DNA of 64,000 bases, taken from the NCBI RefSeq assembly GCF_017312725.1, contig NZ_BOPO01000021.1:1-64000 (forward strand), read 5' to 3'. This document shows positions 26,132 through 36,755 of this stretch, one piece after another. How positions within the stretch are numbered: the first letter of the stretch is position 1; each line of letters starts with the position of its first letter. The DNA is from Actinocatenispora comari. GTDB taxonomy: Bacteria > Actinomycetota > Actinomycetes > Mycobacteriales > Micromonosporaceae. The notes beneath the pieces are model-generated. The model was given only the letters and a program-made list of their open reading frames with translations. It had not been told where the DNA came from and ran no database searches. The position numbers and the translations under genes were made by a program.

Positions 26132-27778
26132 TTACTTCTTCTCCGCCGACGGGACGTACTTCTGCACCGTCTCCTGGCCCTCGGCGCCCTCGGCCAGCGC
26201 CTCCGCCGGCGCCTCGTTCACCTTCAGCTCGTCGCTGCCGGCGAGGAAGTTCTGGGTGAACTTCGCGACCGCGGACTCCAGCGTGTTGGCGGCGTCGTCC
26301 GACATCGCACCGGTGCTGGCGATCTCGTCCAGCACGACCTTGTGGTTGTGCCGCAGGTAGCCGAGGAACTCGCGCTCGAACCGGCCGACGTCGGAGACCG
26401 GCACGCTGTCCAGCTTGCCGGTGGTCCCCGACCAGATCGAGACGACCTCCTCCTCGTACGGGAAGGGGTTCGACTCGTCCTGCTTGAGCAGCTCGGTCAG
26501 CCGGGCACCGCGGTCCAGCTGGGCCCGCGAGGTGCGGTCCAGGTCGGACGCGAAGGCGGCGAACGCCTCCAGGTCGCGGTACTGCGCCAGGTCGAGCTTG
26601 AGCCGGCCGGACACCTTCTTGATCGCCTTGCGCTGCGCGGCCGTGCCGACCCGGGACACCGAGGTACCGACGTTGATGGCCGGCTTGGTGCCCGCGTTGA
26701 ACAGGTCGGCCTCGAGGTAGATCTGGCCGTCGGTGATCGAGATGACGTTGGTCGGGATGTACGCGGAGACGTCGCCGGCCTTGGTCTCGATGATCGGCAG
26801 CCCGGTCATCGAACCCGCGCCCAGCTCGTCGGACAGCTTCGCGCACCGCTCCAGCAGCCGGGAGTGCAGGTAGAACACGTCGCCCGGGTAGGCCTCGCGG
26901 CCCGGCGGCCGGCGCAGCAGCAGCGACACCGCGCGGTACGCCTCGGCCTGCTTGGTCAGGTCGTCGAACACGATCAGCACGTGCTTGCCGTTGTACATCC
27001 AGTGCTGGCCGATGCTCGACCCGGTGTAGGGCGCGATGTACTTGAAGCCGGCCGGGTCGGACGCCGGGGCCGCCACGATCGTGGTGTACTCCAGCGCGCC
27101 GGCCTCTTCCAGCTTGCCCTTGACCGTGGCGATCGTGGACGCCTTCTGGCCGATCGCGACGTAGATGCAGCGCACCTGCTGCTGCGGGTCGCCGGTCTTC
27201 CAGTTGGCGCGCTGGTTGATGATCGTGTCGATGGCGACCGTGGTCTTGCCGGTCTGCCGGTCGCCGATGATCAGCTCACGCTGGCCCCGGCCGACCGGGA
27301 TCATGCCGTCGATCGCCTTGATGCCGGTCTGCAGCGGCTCCTCGACCGGCTGCCGCGACATCACGTTCGGAGCCTGCAGCTCCAGCTCGCGGAAGCCCTC
27401 GTTCTCGATGTCGCCGAGGCCGTCCATCGGGCGACCCAGCGGGTCCACCACGCGACCGAGGAACGCGTCGCCGACCGGCACCGACAGCACCCGGCCGGTG
27501 CGCCGGACCGTCTGGCCCTCCTCGATGCCGGCGTACTCACCGAGCACGACCACGCCGATCTCGCGCGTCTCCAGGTTCAGCGCCAGACCCAGCGTGCCGT
27601 CCTCGAACTCGAGCAGCTCGTTGGCCATGGTCGAGGGCAGCCCCTCGACCTGGGCGATGCCATCACCGGCAGTGGTGACGACACCGACTTCCTCGCGGGA
27701 GATCTCCGGTGTATAGGAGGAGACGTAGCGCTCGAGTGCGCCACGGATCTCCTCCGAGGAGATGGTCAGCTCGGCCAT
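26132..27778 (-). CDS. atpA: ATP synthase subunit alpha
   Basis: 548 aa. Regulatory nucleotide-binding subunit of F1: P-loop GDRQTGKT (K178), [10 protein letters not shown], and [17 protein letters not shown] ~30-residue Ala/Glu-rich tail extends the C-terminus, as in other actinobacteria. I chose ATG 27778 for the conserved [16 protein letters not shown] start. A 201-bp gap separates it from atpH. Confidence 0.98.
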   Translation of the reverse strand: MAELTISSEEIRGALERYVSSYTPEISREEVGVVTTAGDGIAQVEGLPSTMANELLEFEDGTLGLALNLETREIGVVVLGEYAGIEEGQTVRRTGRVLSVPVGDAFLGRVVDPLGRPMDGLGDIENEGFRELELQAPNVMSRQPVEEPLQTGIKAIDGMIPVGRGQRELIIGDRQTGKTTVAIDTIINQRANWKTGDPQQQVRCIYVAIGQKASTIATVKGKLEEAGALEYTTIVAAPASDPAGFKYIAPYTGSSIGQHWMYNGKHVLIVFDDLTKQAEAYRAVSLLLRRPPGREAYPGDVFYLHSRLLERCAKLSDELGAGSMTGLPIIETKAGDVSAYIPTNVISITDGQIYLEADLFNAGTKPAINVGTSVSRVGTAAQRKAIKKVSGRLKLDLAQYRDLEAFAAFASDLDRTSRAQLDRGARLTELLKQDESNPFPYEEEVVSIWSGTTGKLDSVPVSDVGRFEREFLGYLRHNHKVVLDEIASTGAMSDDAANTLESAVAKFTQNFLAGSDELKVNEAPAEALAEGAEGQETVQKYVPSAEKK

Positions 27779-27979
27779 CTTTGCCAGTCCTCGTCCCTTG
27801 GTCCTATCGGTGGGTCCGGGCGCGACGCCGGGGGATCGGCTCCGGACTCGGCCACCTGTGCGGGTGATACATCGCCAAACGTGGTGGCCGGGGGCCACCG
27901 ATGCCGGCGGCCGGGGCCACCGGATTTCTCGTCGTCCGGCGACCTGCCGGCCGCCGGTGTGGTTGCGCCGCGCGCCCGG

Positions 27980-28801
27980 TCAGCGCCGGGTCAGCGCGGT
28001 GCGTGTCTCGTTGATCCGCCGAAGGATGGTCCCGTCGTACAGATCGGAGCCGACCTGCACGCTCATCCCACCGAGGATCCGCGGGTTGACGGACACCTTC
28101 AGCGCGATCTCTCGACCGTATATCCGCCGCAGGGCGGCAGCCAGCCGATCGAGATCACCGTCGGACAGCTCCGCCGCGACCGTCACGTACCCGATCTCGT
28201 GGTCCCGCCGGCTCGCGGCCAGCTCGACCAGCCGGGTCAGCGCCGACTCGAAGCCGCGCCCGCCGAAACCGGTCAGAGCCAGCTCGGCCAGTCGCAGGGT
28301 GACCGCGGAGACCTTGCCGGACAACAGCGACGACACCAGCTCGGCGCGCTGCACCGGGTCGGCGGTGGCGTCACCGAGCACGGCGGCGAGACGCTCCTGA
28401 CCGGCCACGATCTGGCCGAACCGGAACAACTCGTCCTCCACCTCGGCCAGCGCACCATCCCGCTCCGCCGAGGCGAGCAACGCCTCGACCCCGAGCAGCT
28501 CGGTGCCGTCGAGCAGGGCGCTGGCGCTCGACCAGCGGCCGGCGACGAGCACCCCGAACAGGGTCCGGGTGCCCTCCGACAGCTGCTTGCCGAACAGCGA
28601 GTTCGCCAGTCCAGCGCGGTCCTCGCCCGGCCGGGCCGGGTCGGACAGCGCCCGGCGCAGCCGCGGCTCGGCGGACAGCAGCTTCGCGATCGCGAGTAGC
28701 TCGTCGGCGACCGTGGCCAGCGTCTCCGCCTTGGCCCGCTTGGCGTACGTGTTCAGCCGGTCGACCGCCGCGCCGAACGCCTCACGGCTCGCCGCCTCCA
28801 T
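27980..28801 (-). CDS. atpH: ATP synthase subunit delta
   Basis: 273 aa, long like other actinobacterial delta subunits. The N-terminal helical bundle (SREAFGAAVDRLNTYAKRA) binds the tip of alpha, and the C-terminal NPRILGGMSVQVGSDLYDGT is the standard delta signature. It is a separate gene here (fused to a b-subunit in mycobacteria) and overlaps atpF by 1 bp. Confidence 0.95.
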   Translation of the reverse strand: MEAASREAFGAAVDRLNTYAKRAKAETLATVADELLAIAKLLSAEPRLRRALSDPARPGEDRAGLANSLFGKQLSEGTRTLFGVLVAGRWSSASALLDGTELLGVEALLASAERDGALAEVEDELFRFGQIVAGQERLAAVLGDATADPVQRAELVSSLLSGKVSAVTLRLAELALTGFGGRGFESALTRLVELAASRRDHEIGYVTVAAELSDGDLDRLAAALRRIYGREIALKVSVNPRILGGMSVQVGSDLYDGTILRRINETRTALTRR

Positions 28802-29355
28802 CAGCGACGCCCCGCGGCGCCGGTGCTGGCCCGGCCGTCCGCCTCGATCTCGGTCAGGAACCGGTCGACGGTGCCACGCCGCTGCGCCTCGTCGGCGAGC
28901 GACTCGCCCACGATCCGGCCGGCCAGATCGACTGCGAGCGAACCGATGTCGGAGCGCAGCTCGCGGATCAGCGTCTGCCGCTCGGCGGCGAGCTGCTCCT
29001 TGCCGACCGCGATCACGCGGTCGCGCTCCTCGTTCGCCTTGGCCAGCATCTCGTCCCGGATCGCCGCGGCGTCGGCACGCGCCTCGTCACGGATCCCGGC
29101 GGCCTCGGTGCGGGCCTCGGCGAGCTGCTCGCGGTACTGCTCGAGGAGCTGGTTGGCCTCGGCCTGAGCCTGCTCGGCCCGCTTCAGCCCGCCCTCGATC
29201 GCGTCCACGCGGGCCCGGAAGGTCTCTTCCATCCGCGGGAACACGAACTTCATGAGGACGAAGCAGACTGCGGCGAACGCGATCAGCCCGACGATGATCT
29301 CGGACCAGACCGGCATCAGGATCTGAGCGCCGCCCTCTGCTGCGAGGTGTTTCAT
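28801..29355 (-). CDS. atpF: ATP synthase subunit b
   Basis: 184 aa. One N-terminal membrane helix (IIVGLIAFAAVCFVLMKFVF) followed by a long Ala/Glu/Arg coiled coil, the peripheral stalk of F0F1. It lies 36 bp after atpE and its stop overlaps the atpH start. Confidence 0.96.
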   Translation of the reverse strand: MKHLAAEGGAQILMPVWSEIIVGLIAFAAVCFVLMKFVFPRMEETFRARVDAIEGGLKRAEQAQAEANQLLEQYREQLAEARTEAAGIRDEARADAAAIRDEMLAKANEERDRVIAVGKEQLAAERQTLIRELRSDIGSLAVDLAGRIVGESLADEAQRRGTVDRFLTEIEADGRASTGAAGRR

Positions 29356-29391
29356 GGCTTACTCCCGATGGGTTGTCGGACGGTCTGGACG

Positions 29392-29634
<243 letters not shown>

Positions 29635-29733
29635 CTACCCGCGTGACCTTCACGCGGAGGCTTGGTTTGGTCTCTCGGTCGTACAGGGTGGAACGGAGCG
29701 CCGGTGCCCGGCGCAGCGGAGCTCACATGCGAA

Positions 29734-30522
29734 TCAGTGCTCGTCCGCGAGCGAGCTCTCGACGTAGCTCGCGGTCAGGATCACGAACACGTATGCCTGC
29801 AGGGCGGCGACGATCAACTCGAAGAACGTCATGATGATCGCCATCGCCCAGGAGACGACGGACAGCGGCCGGAAGAAGACTGTCTGCGCGTTCATCAGGG
29901 CGACCCCGCCCAGCGTGAACACCAGCAGCAGCAGGTGGCCGGCGAACATGTTGGCGAACAACCGGACCGCCAGCGTGACCGGGCGGGTCAGGAAGTTCTG
30001 CACGAACTCGATCGGCACGAGCAGGAAGTGCATCGGCCACGGCACGCCCGGCAGGATCAGGGTGTGCTTGATGTAGCCGAAGAAGCCGTGCTTCCGGATG
30101 CCCAGGTACAGGAACATCACGTAGGTGATGGCCGTCAGGAACATCGGGAAGGAGATGTGCGAGTTCGGCGAGATCTGCAGGAACGGAATGATCCCGAAGA
30201 AGTTCATCACGATGATGAACAGGAACAGCGTGGTCAGGTAGGGCGCGAAGCGCAGCCCTCGCTTCGCACCGATCACCTCGGTGGCGACGCCGTCGCGCAC
30301 GAACCCGTACATCGACTCGGCCATCCACTGTGTCTTAGTAGGCACGAGTTTGGGCTTGCGATATGCCACGAGGAAGAACACGATGATGAGCGCCGCTGCC
30401 AACCAAGCCAGGATCGTCACCTTCGTGACGGCTTGGCCGAGCCCTGGAACGAGACCCTCGAAGTCGAAGTCCTTGACGCCAGGTGGGAAATCACTGGCCA
30501 GGATCGCCGGCTCTCCAGCCAC
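29734..30522 (-). CDS. atpB: ATP synthase subunit a
   Basis: 262 aa with five to six membrane helices. The essential Arg lies in the RPVTLAVRLFANMFAGHLLL helix. A GTG at 30522 with AAGGGTGG upstream is preferred over longer frames that would overlap the AtpI-like gene. It provides the proton half-channels of F0. Confidence 0.95.
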   Translation of the reverse strand: MAGEPAILASDFPPGVKDFDFEGLVPGLGQAVTKVTILAWLAAALIIVFFLVAYRKPKLVPTKTQWMAESMYGFVRDGVATEVIGAKRGLRFAPYLTTLFLFIIVMNFFGIIPFLQISPNSHISFPMFLTAITYVMFLYLGIRKHGFFGYIKHTLILPGVPWPMHFLLVPIEFVQNFLTRPVTLAVRLFANMFAGHLLLLVFTLGGVALMNAQTVFFRPLSVVSWAMAIIMTFFELIVAALQAYVFVILTASYVESSLADEH

Positions 30523-30536
30523 CGAACCACCCTTCG

Positions 30537-30767
30537 CTAACTGCTGCCAAGTCGTTTGACGATCAGGTAGATCGCCGCGGCTGCGCCGACCAGCATGCCG
30601 ACCACGAGGCCGATGTGGGAGGGAATCCCCAGCCACCAGTCGACGAGCCCACCGATCACCGCCCAGACGGCGACGCCGCTGAGCAGATGACCCGTGGCCA
30701 TCCAGCCTGTCTCCATGCCCGCGGCTGCGCCTTCGGGCTTGGTGGCAGGCTGCTGCTTGCTGGTCAT
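30537..30767 (-). CDS. AtpI/AtpZ-like small membrane protein
   Basis: 76 aa with two membrane helices (GHLLSGVAVWAVIGGLVDWWLG and IGLVVGMLVGAAAAIYLIV), matching the AtpZ/AtpI-type proteins encoded upstream of atpB. These help assemble the c-ring or carry Mg2+. It lies 14 bp before the atpB start. Confidence 0.8.
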   Translation of the reverse strand: MTSKQQPATKPEGAAAGMETGWMATGHLLSGVAVWAVIGGLVDWWLGIPSHIGLVVGMLVGAAAAIYLIVKRLGSS

Positions 30768-30837
30768 GATGGGGATGACGGTATCAGCCGGTCAGCGGCG
30801 CACCGCATCGACCCCCGGTGATGGGACCAGGGGTTAC

Positions 30838-31323
30838 TCAGCGGTTGGTGGTCGGCGCGGCCGAGGGGTCCACGGCCGGTTCCACGTATGGGATCTTGGC
30901 GTGCCACGTCCAGGCGGCCTGGGCCGCGGACCACGTTAGCGCAGCGGCGACGATCGCAAGGCCCATCGGCGCAAGCCCTAACCAGCCCGTTGCATTCAGG
31001 GCCAGCATGAACATCCCGAGAAACAGGAATTTCACCACATACACGGTCAGGCCGACCGGCAGCACGAGCCTCGGGTTGACCCGGTCGGCCCAGGCGATGG
31101 CCAGGCTGGACAGCACGTAGCTGACCGCGACCAGCCCGACCCCGGCCGCCACCCCGGCCACGCCCACCGCACCCCGCAGCGGCGCGGCGACCGCGGCGCC
31201 GACGATCAGCAGCCCCGCCAGCGCCAGCAACGGCACCGGCAGATGACGCAGCCGGGGCAGTCGACTGCCACCCGGCCGGGAAGAACGCGCGGTGTTGCGG
31301 CCCGCCACCTCACTGCTCAGCAC
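30838..31323 (-). CDS. membrane protein at the head of the atp cluster
   Basis: About 161 aa with four hydrophobic segments. It resembles the 'AtpI-like' hypothetical proteins often seen directly before atpB in actinobacteria, but I see no diagnostic motif. I chose the GTG at 31323 (GGGCGG upstream); another GTG at 31356 is possible. Confidence 0.65.
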   Translation of the reverse strand: MLSSEVAGRNTARSSRPGGSRLPRLRHLPVPLLALAGLLIVGAAVAAPLRGAVGVAGVAAGVGLVAVSYVLSSLAIAWADRVNPRLVLPVGLTVYVVKFLFLGMFMLALNATGWLGLAPMGLAIVAAALTWSAAQAAWTWHAKIPYVEPAVDPSAAPTTNR

Positions 31324-31371
31324 AATGCCGCCCAGCGTACCCGGCCGACCCGGCACACCGGCCGACGCCGC

Positions 31372-31998
31372 TCACCGACCGGTGAGGATGCGCACCAGCT
31401 TGCGCAGCGGCAGTTCGATGTCGTCGGCGATCCGGTCGAAGAACCGGTCACCCAGGCCCCACGGGTCGTCGAGGTCGTCGTCCGGGCCGGGGCCGGTACC
31501 GCCGCGCGCCTTGTTGGCCGCGGCGACCAGCGCCACTCCCCTGGTCATCGTCTGCGCCGGGGTCGGCGCCGCCGGCGGCAACTGATCGGCGTCCACCTCG
31601 TGCAGCAGCCGGCCGAACTCGCAGACGGTGAACGTCCGGTCGGCCGCGTCCGGCCGCAGCGCGGCCACGTAGCTCGCCTGCTCGCCGGTCGCGGTGAGGA
31701 TCAGCTCGGAGGCGTCGATGTGCTCGCCGTGCAGCTGCCGGGCGGTGAACCCGGACGGGTCACCGCCGCGCGCGGCGACCTGCCGCGCCGCCGGCGGGTT
31801 CATCTGCTCGCCGGCGTGCCAGCCACCGGTGCCGGCGCTGTGGCTGTACAGCAGGGCCGGCGGGGCCGGGTCGGTCGGGCCGAGCAGGTCGGCCAGCCGG
31901 GCGGTCAGCAGCCGCTCCGCCATCGGCGAGCGGCAGATGTTGCCCATGCACACGTGCAGCACCGAGAACGGCGGCTGCCTCACCTCGGGATCGGCCAC
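31372..31998 (-). CDS. low-molecular-weight protein-tyrosine phosphatase
   Basis: 208 aa. The P-loop VCMGNICRSP is the C-X5-R-S signature (Cys17, Arg23), and the acid loop is DDPWGLGDRF. The family dephosphorylates tyrosine (or reduces arsenate in relatives). A GTG at 31998 with GGAGG 6 nt upstream is preferred over the ATG at 32025. It lies downstream of tsaC on the same strand. Confidence 0.88.
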   Translation of the reverse strand: MADPEVRQPPFSVLHVCMGNICRSPMAERLLTARLADLLGPTDPAPPALLYSHSAGTGGWHAGEQMNPPAARQVAARGGDPSGFTARQLHGEHIDASELILTATGEQASYVAALRPDAADRTFTVCEFGRLLHEVDADQLPPAAPTPAQTMTRGVALVAAANKARGGTGPGPDDDLDDPWGLGDRFFDRIADDIELPLRKLVRILTGR

Positions 31999-32048
31999 GT
32001 CATCCTCCTGTCCTCCCACCCGCACTCCATCCTGCCCGCACCGGGCCG

Positions 32049-32702
32049 CTACGAGGCGGACACCGAGTCGGTCAGATCCGGCAGCAGGCCGCGCAGTTCG
32101 GCGGCCGGGACCGCGCCGGCCCGGATCAGCCGCGGCGGCGACGAGGCGAGATCGAGCACCGTGGAGGCGACCCCGCCGGTACTCGCGCCGGCCTCCAGGT
32201 AGGTGGCCACCGCGTCGCCCAGCTGATCCCGGGCACCGGCGGCGGTGGCCGCGGGCGCGACCCCGGTGCGGTTGGCGCTGGAGGTGGCGAGCGGGCCGGT
32301 CTGGCGCAACAGCTCCAGGGTGATCTCGTCGGCCGGCATCCGCACCCCGACGGTACCGCCGGTGTCACCGATGTCCCAGGTCAACTCGGGCGCGTGCGGC
32401 ACCACGATGGTCAGCCCACCCGGCCAGTACCGGTCCGCGAGCGCGTGCGCGACCGGCGGCGCCGCGGGCGCCAGCTTCGCCAGCTGCTCCGGCTCACCGA
32501 CCAGTACCGGTGGCGGCATGGCCCGGCCGCGCCCCTTCGCGGCGAGCAGCGCGCGCACCGCGGCCGGGTCGAACGCGTCGGCGGAGATCCCGTACACCGT
32601 GTCGGTGGGCAACACGACCAGCCCGCCAGCGCGGATGGTGGCGGCCGCGGCGGCCAGGCCGGCGGCGCGGCCCGCCTCGGTGCGGCAGTCGTACAACGTC
32701 AC
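32049..32702 (-). CDS. L-threonylcarbamoyladenylate synthase (Sua5/YrdC)
   Basis: 217 aa. Makes threonylcarbamoyl-AMP for the tRNA t6A37 modification. Signatures: LPTDTVYGISADAFDP near the N-terminus, AKGRGRAMPPPVLV, and PGGLTIVVP with SSANRTG. The GTG at 32702 overlaps the prmC stop (GTGA), so translation is coupled. It lacks the C-terminal Sua5 extension and so is TsaC-like in length. Confidence 0.9.
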   Translation of the reverse strand: MTLYDCRTEAGRAAGLAAAAATIRAGGLVVLPTDTVYGISADAFDPAAVRALLAAKGRGRAMPPPVLVGEPEQLAKLAPAAPPVAHALADRYWPGGLTIVVPHAPELTWDIGDTGGTVGVRMPADEITLELLRQTGPLATSSANRTGVAPAATAAGARDQLGDAVATYLEAGASTGGVASTVLDLASSPPRLIRAGAVPAAELRGLLPDLTDSVSAS

Positions 32703-33622
32703 GAGGGTGCAGTCTTCCACCCCGCCGATGGGCACCGGGCGGTGGAGTACCGGTCCCGGCCGGCGAGGTCGCGGTGGTCGGCGACGTCGGCGTACCCGGC
32801 GGCGACCAGCAGCCGCGGCACCGCCGTGCCGTGCGTGTCGTCGTGTTCGAGCACCAGCGCGCCGCCGGGCCGCAGCAGCCGGGCCGCCTGCCGGATCAGT
32901 GGCCGGATCACCGCGAGTCCGTCGGCCCCGCCGTACAGCGCGCGGTCCGGGTCGGCGCCGGCCACGTCGGGCGGCAGCGGCGTACCGGCCGGCACGTACG
33001 GCGGGTTGGTCAGCACCAGGTCGACGGTGCCGGCCAGCTCGGGCAGCAGCGGGTCGGTGGTGACGTCGGCGTCGACCACCCGTACCGGTGGGTCGCCGGC
33101 CGCCTGCCGGGCCCGCGCGTTGGCGCGCAGGTAGCGCAGCGCGGCCGGGTCGTGCTCGACCAGTACCACCCGGGCGGTCGGCGTCTCGTTCGCCATGGCG
33201 AGGCCGAGCGCGCCGGAACCGGCGCACAGGTCGACCACCAGCGGGTCGGGCCGGCTCAGCAGCGCCCGGCCGGCGTCGACCAGCAGCTCGGTCTCCGGGC
33301 GGGGTACGAACACGCCCGGCCCGACCGTGAGCTCCAGGTGACGGAAGTAGGCAACCCCGGTGAGGTGCTGCAGCGGCGTGCCGGCGGCCCGCCGCGCCAC
33401 CAGCTCGTCGAGCTCGTCCCGATCGGCCCGGCCGAGGTCGTCGAGCAGCGCCAACCTGCCCCGGGTAACGCCCAGTACGTGCGCGGCGAGCAGTTCGGCG
33501 TCGACGCGCGGGGTCGGCAGCCCGGCCGCCTCGAGAAGTCGGGCAGCGCTGGCCAGAACGACCCTCGCTGGCGTACGGTCTGGCGTATCCGGAGCGCTAC
33601 CGATCCGGTCTTCTCGTTGCAC
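32699..33622 (-). CDS. prmC: peptide chain release factor methyltransferase
   Basis: 307 aa. Methylates the Gln of the GGQ motif in release factors. SAM-binding region VVDLCAGSGALGLAMAN and the catalytic NPPY motif (LVLTNPPYVP) are present, with FVPRPETELLV before them. Usually adjacent to prfA; here the GGDEF gene at 33695 lies between them. The GTG at 33622 has only a weak ribosome site, so the start is approximate. Confidence 0.92.
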   Translation of the reverse strand: MQREDRIGSAPDTPDRTPARVVLASAARLLEAAGLPTPRVDAELLAAHVLGVTRGRLALLDDLGRADRDELDELVARRAAGTPLQHLTGVAYFRHLELTVGPGVFVPRPETELLVDAGRALLSRPDPLVVDLCAGSGALGLAMANETPTARVVLVEHDPAALRYLRANARARQAAGDPPVRVVDADVTTDPLLPELAGTVDLVLTNPPYVPAGTPLPPDVAGADPDRALYGGADGLAVIRPLIRQAARLLRPGGALVLEHDDTHGTAVPRLLVAAGYADVADHRDLAGRDRYSTARCPSAGWKTAPS

Positions 33623-33694
33623 GCATCCATCATCCACGCCGGACCGCGCCGGGCCGTGCGGCAGGTCGGATGGACAGCCGGGGGAGGTCGCAGC

Positions 33695-35224
33695 GTGGCA
33701 TGGCCGAGTGCCGGCTTGGCGGCGCGGGCCGACGACTATCGAGACGACGTGCGCCGGCTCATCCGGGCCGGCCGGTCCGACGAGGCGGAACGACTCGTCG
33801 ACCGCGTCCTCGGCGAGTCGCGTGACACCCCGACGCTGGCGTACGCGATCCTCGCCAAGATCGGTTGCCTGATCAACCTCGGCCGCTACAACGAGTGCCC
33901 GGCGGCGCTGGACCGGGCGTTCGAGCTGATCCGCGAATACCCGGAACCGAGCCACCTGGGCGAGTTGCACGCACACGCCGCGTACGTGGCCTATCTGGGC
34001 GGTTCGCTGGACCGCTGCGTGACCCACCTGGTGCGCAGCTCCCGCTCGCTGGGCATGGTGAGCCGGCCGGTACCGGAGGCGGCGGACGCCTGGATCGACC
34101 TCGCCACCACGTACTCGCTGATCGGGTTCCACGGGCACGCGCTCGGCGCGGTCGACCGGGGCCGGCGGATGGCGGCTGCCGCCGGGCTGCCCGGCGCCGA
34201 GTACGTGATCCCGGAGGTACGGGTGCGGCTCGCGGTGTCGCTGGACCACCGCGGCGACGCCGAGGGCTGCATCCGGATCCTGCGCGACGTGCTCGGCCAG
34301 CTACCCGGCGCGCCGCAGCAGGCGCAGGCCCAGCTGCCCGAGATGGACCGGCCCTACGTCGGGTACGCGCTGGCCCGGCTCAGCGCGTTCGGCGAGCCGG
34401 CAGCGATGCCGGCGTACCCGTGGCTCGGCGAGCCGCGCAGCCAGGACCCGCTGGTCGGCGACCTGCGCGCGCTCGGCGCGGTCTGCCTGGACATCGCCGA
34501 CGGCCGGCCGGAACAGGCGGTGACCCGGCTGGAACGCATCAGCGTGGACGCCCGTACCCTCGGCGCCTCCGAGCCGCCGCGGCTGCGCGCCCTGGCGTAC
34601 GCGGCGGCCGGCGACCACGCGGCCGCGCACCGGGCCGACCGGGAGGCGTTCCGGCTCACCGCGCAGGCCATCGACCGGCTGCGGGACCTGTTCATCGACG
34701 GCGTCGAGGCGCGCCTGGACCACGACGACCTGCGCGCCACCGTCGCCCGGTACGCCGACGAGGCGCTCACCGACCCGCTCACCGGACTGCCGAACCGGCG
34801 GCACCTGGAGCAGCACGTCGCCGCGATGGCCGACCGCAGCGAGCGGGGCGTGATCGGGGTGCTCGACCTCGACTCGTTCAAGGCGGTCAACACCGTGCAC
34901 GGCCACCTCACCGGCGACGCGGTGCTGCAACGCGCCGCCGGCCTGCTGGCCCGGGTGATGCGCCGCGGCGACTTCGTCGCCCGCTACGGCGGGGACGAGT
35001 TCGTGGTGGTGCTGCCCGGCGCGCAGCTGCCCGAGGCGTACGAGGTGGGCAACCGGGTGGTCGGCGCGTTCGGCACCGAGGACTGGGACGCGCTGGTGCC
35101 CGGCACCCCGATCACCGTCAGCATCGGTTGGGCCGAGCTCGACCTGCGCTCCGGCGTGCAGAACGGCTTCGAGCTCGCCGACCGAGCCATGTACGCGGCG
35201 AAGCACGCGGCACGGGCTTCCTGA
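33695..35224 (+). CDS. diguanylate cyclase (GGDEF) with helical repeat N-terminus
   Basis: 509 aa. Residues 1-340 are helical repeats like TPRs (LAYAILAKIGCLINLGRYNE). The C-terminal GGDEF domain has an intact active site GGDEF (432-436) and an inhibitory I-site RRGD (423-426) five residues before it, so it should make c-di-GMP and be product-inhibited. There is no membrane segment. The GTG has GGGAGG upstream. It lies on the opposite strand between prmC and prfA, interrupting a usually conserved pair. Confidence 0.92.
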   Translation: MAWPSAGLAARADDYRDDVRRLIRAGRSDEAERLVDRVLGESRDTPTLAYAILAKIGCLINLGRYNECPAALDRAFELIREYPEPSHLGELHAHAAYVAYLGGSLDRCVTHLVRSSRSLGMVSRPVPEAADAWIDLATTYSLIGFHGHALGAVDRGRRMAAAAGLPGAEYVIPEVRVRLAVSLDHRGDAEGCIRILRDVLGQLPGAPQQAQAQLPEMDRPYVGYALARLSAFGEPAAMPAYPWLGEPRSQDPLVGDLRALGAVCLDIADGRPEQAVTRLERISVDARTLGASEPPRLRALAYAAAGDHAAAHRADREAFRLTAQAIDRLRDLFIDGVEARLDHDDLRATVARYADEALTDPLTGLPNRRHLEQHVAAMADRSERGVIGVLDLDSFKAVNTVHGHLTGDAVLQRAAGLLARVMRRGDFVARYGGDEFVVVLPGAQLPEAYEVGNRVVGAFGTEDWDALVPGTPITVSIGWAELDLRSGVQNGFELADRAMYAAKHAARAS

Positions 35225-35230
35225 CAGTGG

Positions 35231-35311
35231 CGCTGCGGCCGGGCCGGCCTCGCGCACGTCCCCCGGGGAGACGTCCCTTACCGAGAAGCTCGACGCCGGA
35301 CGGCCGCAGCG
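35231..35311. terminator. inverted repeat between converging GGDEF and prfA genes
   Basis: CGCTGCGGCCG (35231-35241) pairs perfectly with CGGCCGCAGCG (35301-35311). A smaller ACGTC-CCCCGGGGA-GACGT hairpin lies inside. It sits directly between two converging stops and could act in both directions. Confidence 0.4.
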
Positions 35312-35314
35312 TCG

Positions 35315-36406
35315 TTACCGGTGCAGTTCGGTGCCGGTGAGTCGGGCGGCGCGGTCGGCTTCGGCGAGGGCGTCGAGGACCGCGTCGAGGTCACCGTCGA
35401 GTACCTGGTCGAGGTTGTAGGCGGTGAAGCCGATGCGGTGGTCGGTGATGCGGCTCTGCGGGAAGTTGTAGGTGCGGATCCGTTCCGACCGGTCGACGGT
35501 GCGCACCTGCGAGCGGCGGGCGTCGGACGCGGCGGCGTCGGCCTCCTCCTGCGCGGCGGCGAGCAGCCGGGCCCGCAGGATGCGCAGCGCCTGCTCCTTG
35601 TTCTGCAGCTGCGACTTCTCGTTCTGGCAGGAGACCACGATGCCGGTCGGCAGGTGGGTGATGCGCACCGCGGAGTCGGTGGTGTTGACCGACTGGCCGC
35701 CCGGGCCGGACGAGCGGTACACGTCGATGCGCAGGTCGTTCGGGTCGATCGTGACGTCGACGTCCTCCGCCTCGGGCAGCACCAGGACACCGGCCGCCGA
35801 GGTGTGGATGCGGCCCTGCGACTCGGTCACCGGTACCCGCTGGACCCGGTGCACGCCGCCCTCGAACTTGAGCCGGGCCCACACCCCGATACCGCCCTCG
35901 GGGATGCCCTTGGTCTTGATCGCCACCGACAGGTCCTTGTAGCCGCCCAGGTCGGTCTCCTCGGCGTCGATGACCTCGGCCACCCAGCCGTGCCGCTCCG
36001 CGTACCGCAGGTACATCCGGAGCAGGTCGCCGGCGAACAGCGCCGACTCGTCGCCGCCCTCCCCCGCCTTGATCTCCAGGATGACGTCCTTGCCGTCGTT
36101 GGGGTCGCGCGGCGCGAGCAGCTCGGCCAGCCGCTCCTCCAGCTTGGGGATCATCGTGGTCAGCGCGTCGACCTCGGGCGCGAACGACGCGTCCTCGGTG
36201 GCGAGTTCGGTGGCGGCGGACAGGTCGGCGCGGGCGGTGTCCAGCTCGCCGGCGGTGCGCACGATCGGGCCCAGCTCCGCGTAGCGGCGACCCACCCGGC
36301 GCGCCTCGCCGGCGTCGGCGTGCAGCACGGGATCGGCGAGCCGCTGCTCCAGCTGCTGGTACTCGCTGCGCAGCTCACCGAGCCGGTCACCACCGGGCGT
36401 GTCCAT
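35315..36406 (-). CDS. prfA: peptide chain release factor 1
   Basis: 363 aa. Recognises UAA/UAG stop codons. The GGQ motif (236-238, in [15 protein letters not shown]) is present and the length is standard. It is followed on the minus strand by the GGDEF gene instead of prmC. It lies 115 bp downstream of rpmE, behind a hairpin. Confidence 0.97.
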   Translation of the reverse strand: MDTPGGDRLGELRSEYQQLEQRLADPVLHADAGEARRVGRRYAELGPIVRTAGELDTARADLSAATELATEDASFAPEVDALTTMIPKLEERLAELLAPRDPNDGKDVILEIKAGEGGDESALFAGDLLRMYLRYAERHGWVAEVIDAEETDLGGYKDLSVAIKTKGIPEGGIGVWARLKFEGGVHRVQRVPVTESQGRIHTSAAGVLVLPEAEDVDVTIDPNDLRIDVYRSSGPGGQSVNTTDSAVRITHLPTGIVVSCQNEKSQLQNKEQALRILRARLLAAAQEEADAAASDARRSQVRTVDRSERIRTYNFPQSRITDHRIGFTAYNLDQVLDGDLDAVLDALAEADRAARLTGTELHR

Positions 36407-36467
36407 CGCTCCCCCTCACCATCGCGCGAACCGGGACCGGGTCGACCGACCCCGCGGACAGACGAAA

Positions 36468-36512
36468 CGGCGCCCACCGCCGATCCGGGCACGGATCGGG
36501 CGGCGAGCGCCG
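36468..36512 (-). terminator. hairpin downstream of rpmE
   Basis: CGGCGC...CGCCGATCCG pairs with CGGATCGGGCGGCGAGCGCCG around a GGCA loop, with small bulges. TTTCGTC follows on the transcribed strand. It starts 10 bp after the rpmE stop and probably ends or attenuates transcription before prfA. Confidence 0.55.
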
Positions 36513-36521
36513 TCGCGGTCG

Positions 36522-36755
36522 CTACTTGCCGGCCTTGGCCTGCGCGGCGCGGGCCTTGGCGTACTTCTGCTGGAACTTGGCGACCCGGCCGCCGGTGTCC
36601 AGAATGCGCTGCTTGCCGGTGTAGAACGGGTGGCAGGCGTTGCACGTCTCGACGTGAATCGAGCCGCCCGACGCGGTGCTGCGCGTGGTGAACGAGTTGC
36701 CGCAGGAACAGGTCACCTCGGTTGCCTGGTACTGCGGGTGAATGCCACTCTTCAT
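36522..36755 (-). CDS. rpmE: 50S ribosomal protein L31 (zinc-binding form)
   Basis: 77 aa. The CSCG and CNACHPF motifs provide the Cys residues of the C+ (zinc) type. The ATG at 36755 begins [12 protein letters not shown], the standard start. In many actinobacteria rpmE directly follows rho; here a 7.3-kb block separates them. Confidence 0.95.
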   Translation of the reverse strand: MKSGIHPQYQATEVTCSCGNSFTTRSTASGGSIHVETCNACHPFYTGKQRILDTGGRVAKFQQKYAKARAAQAKAGK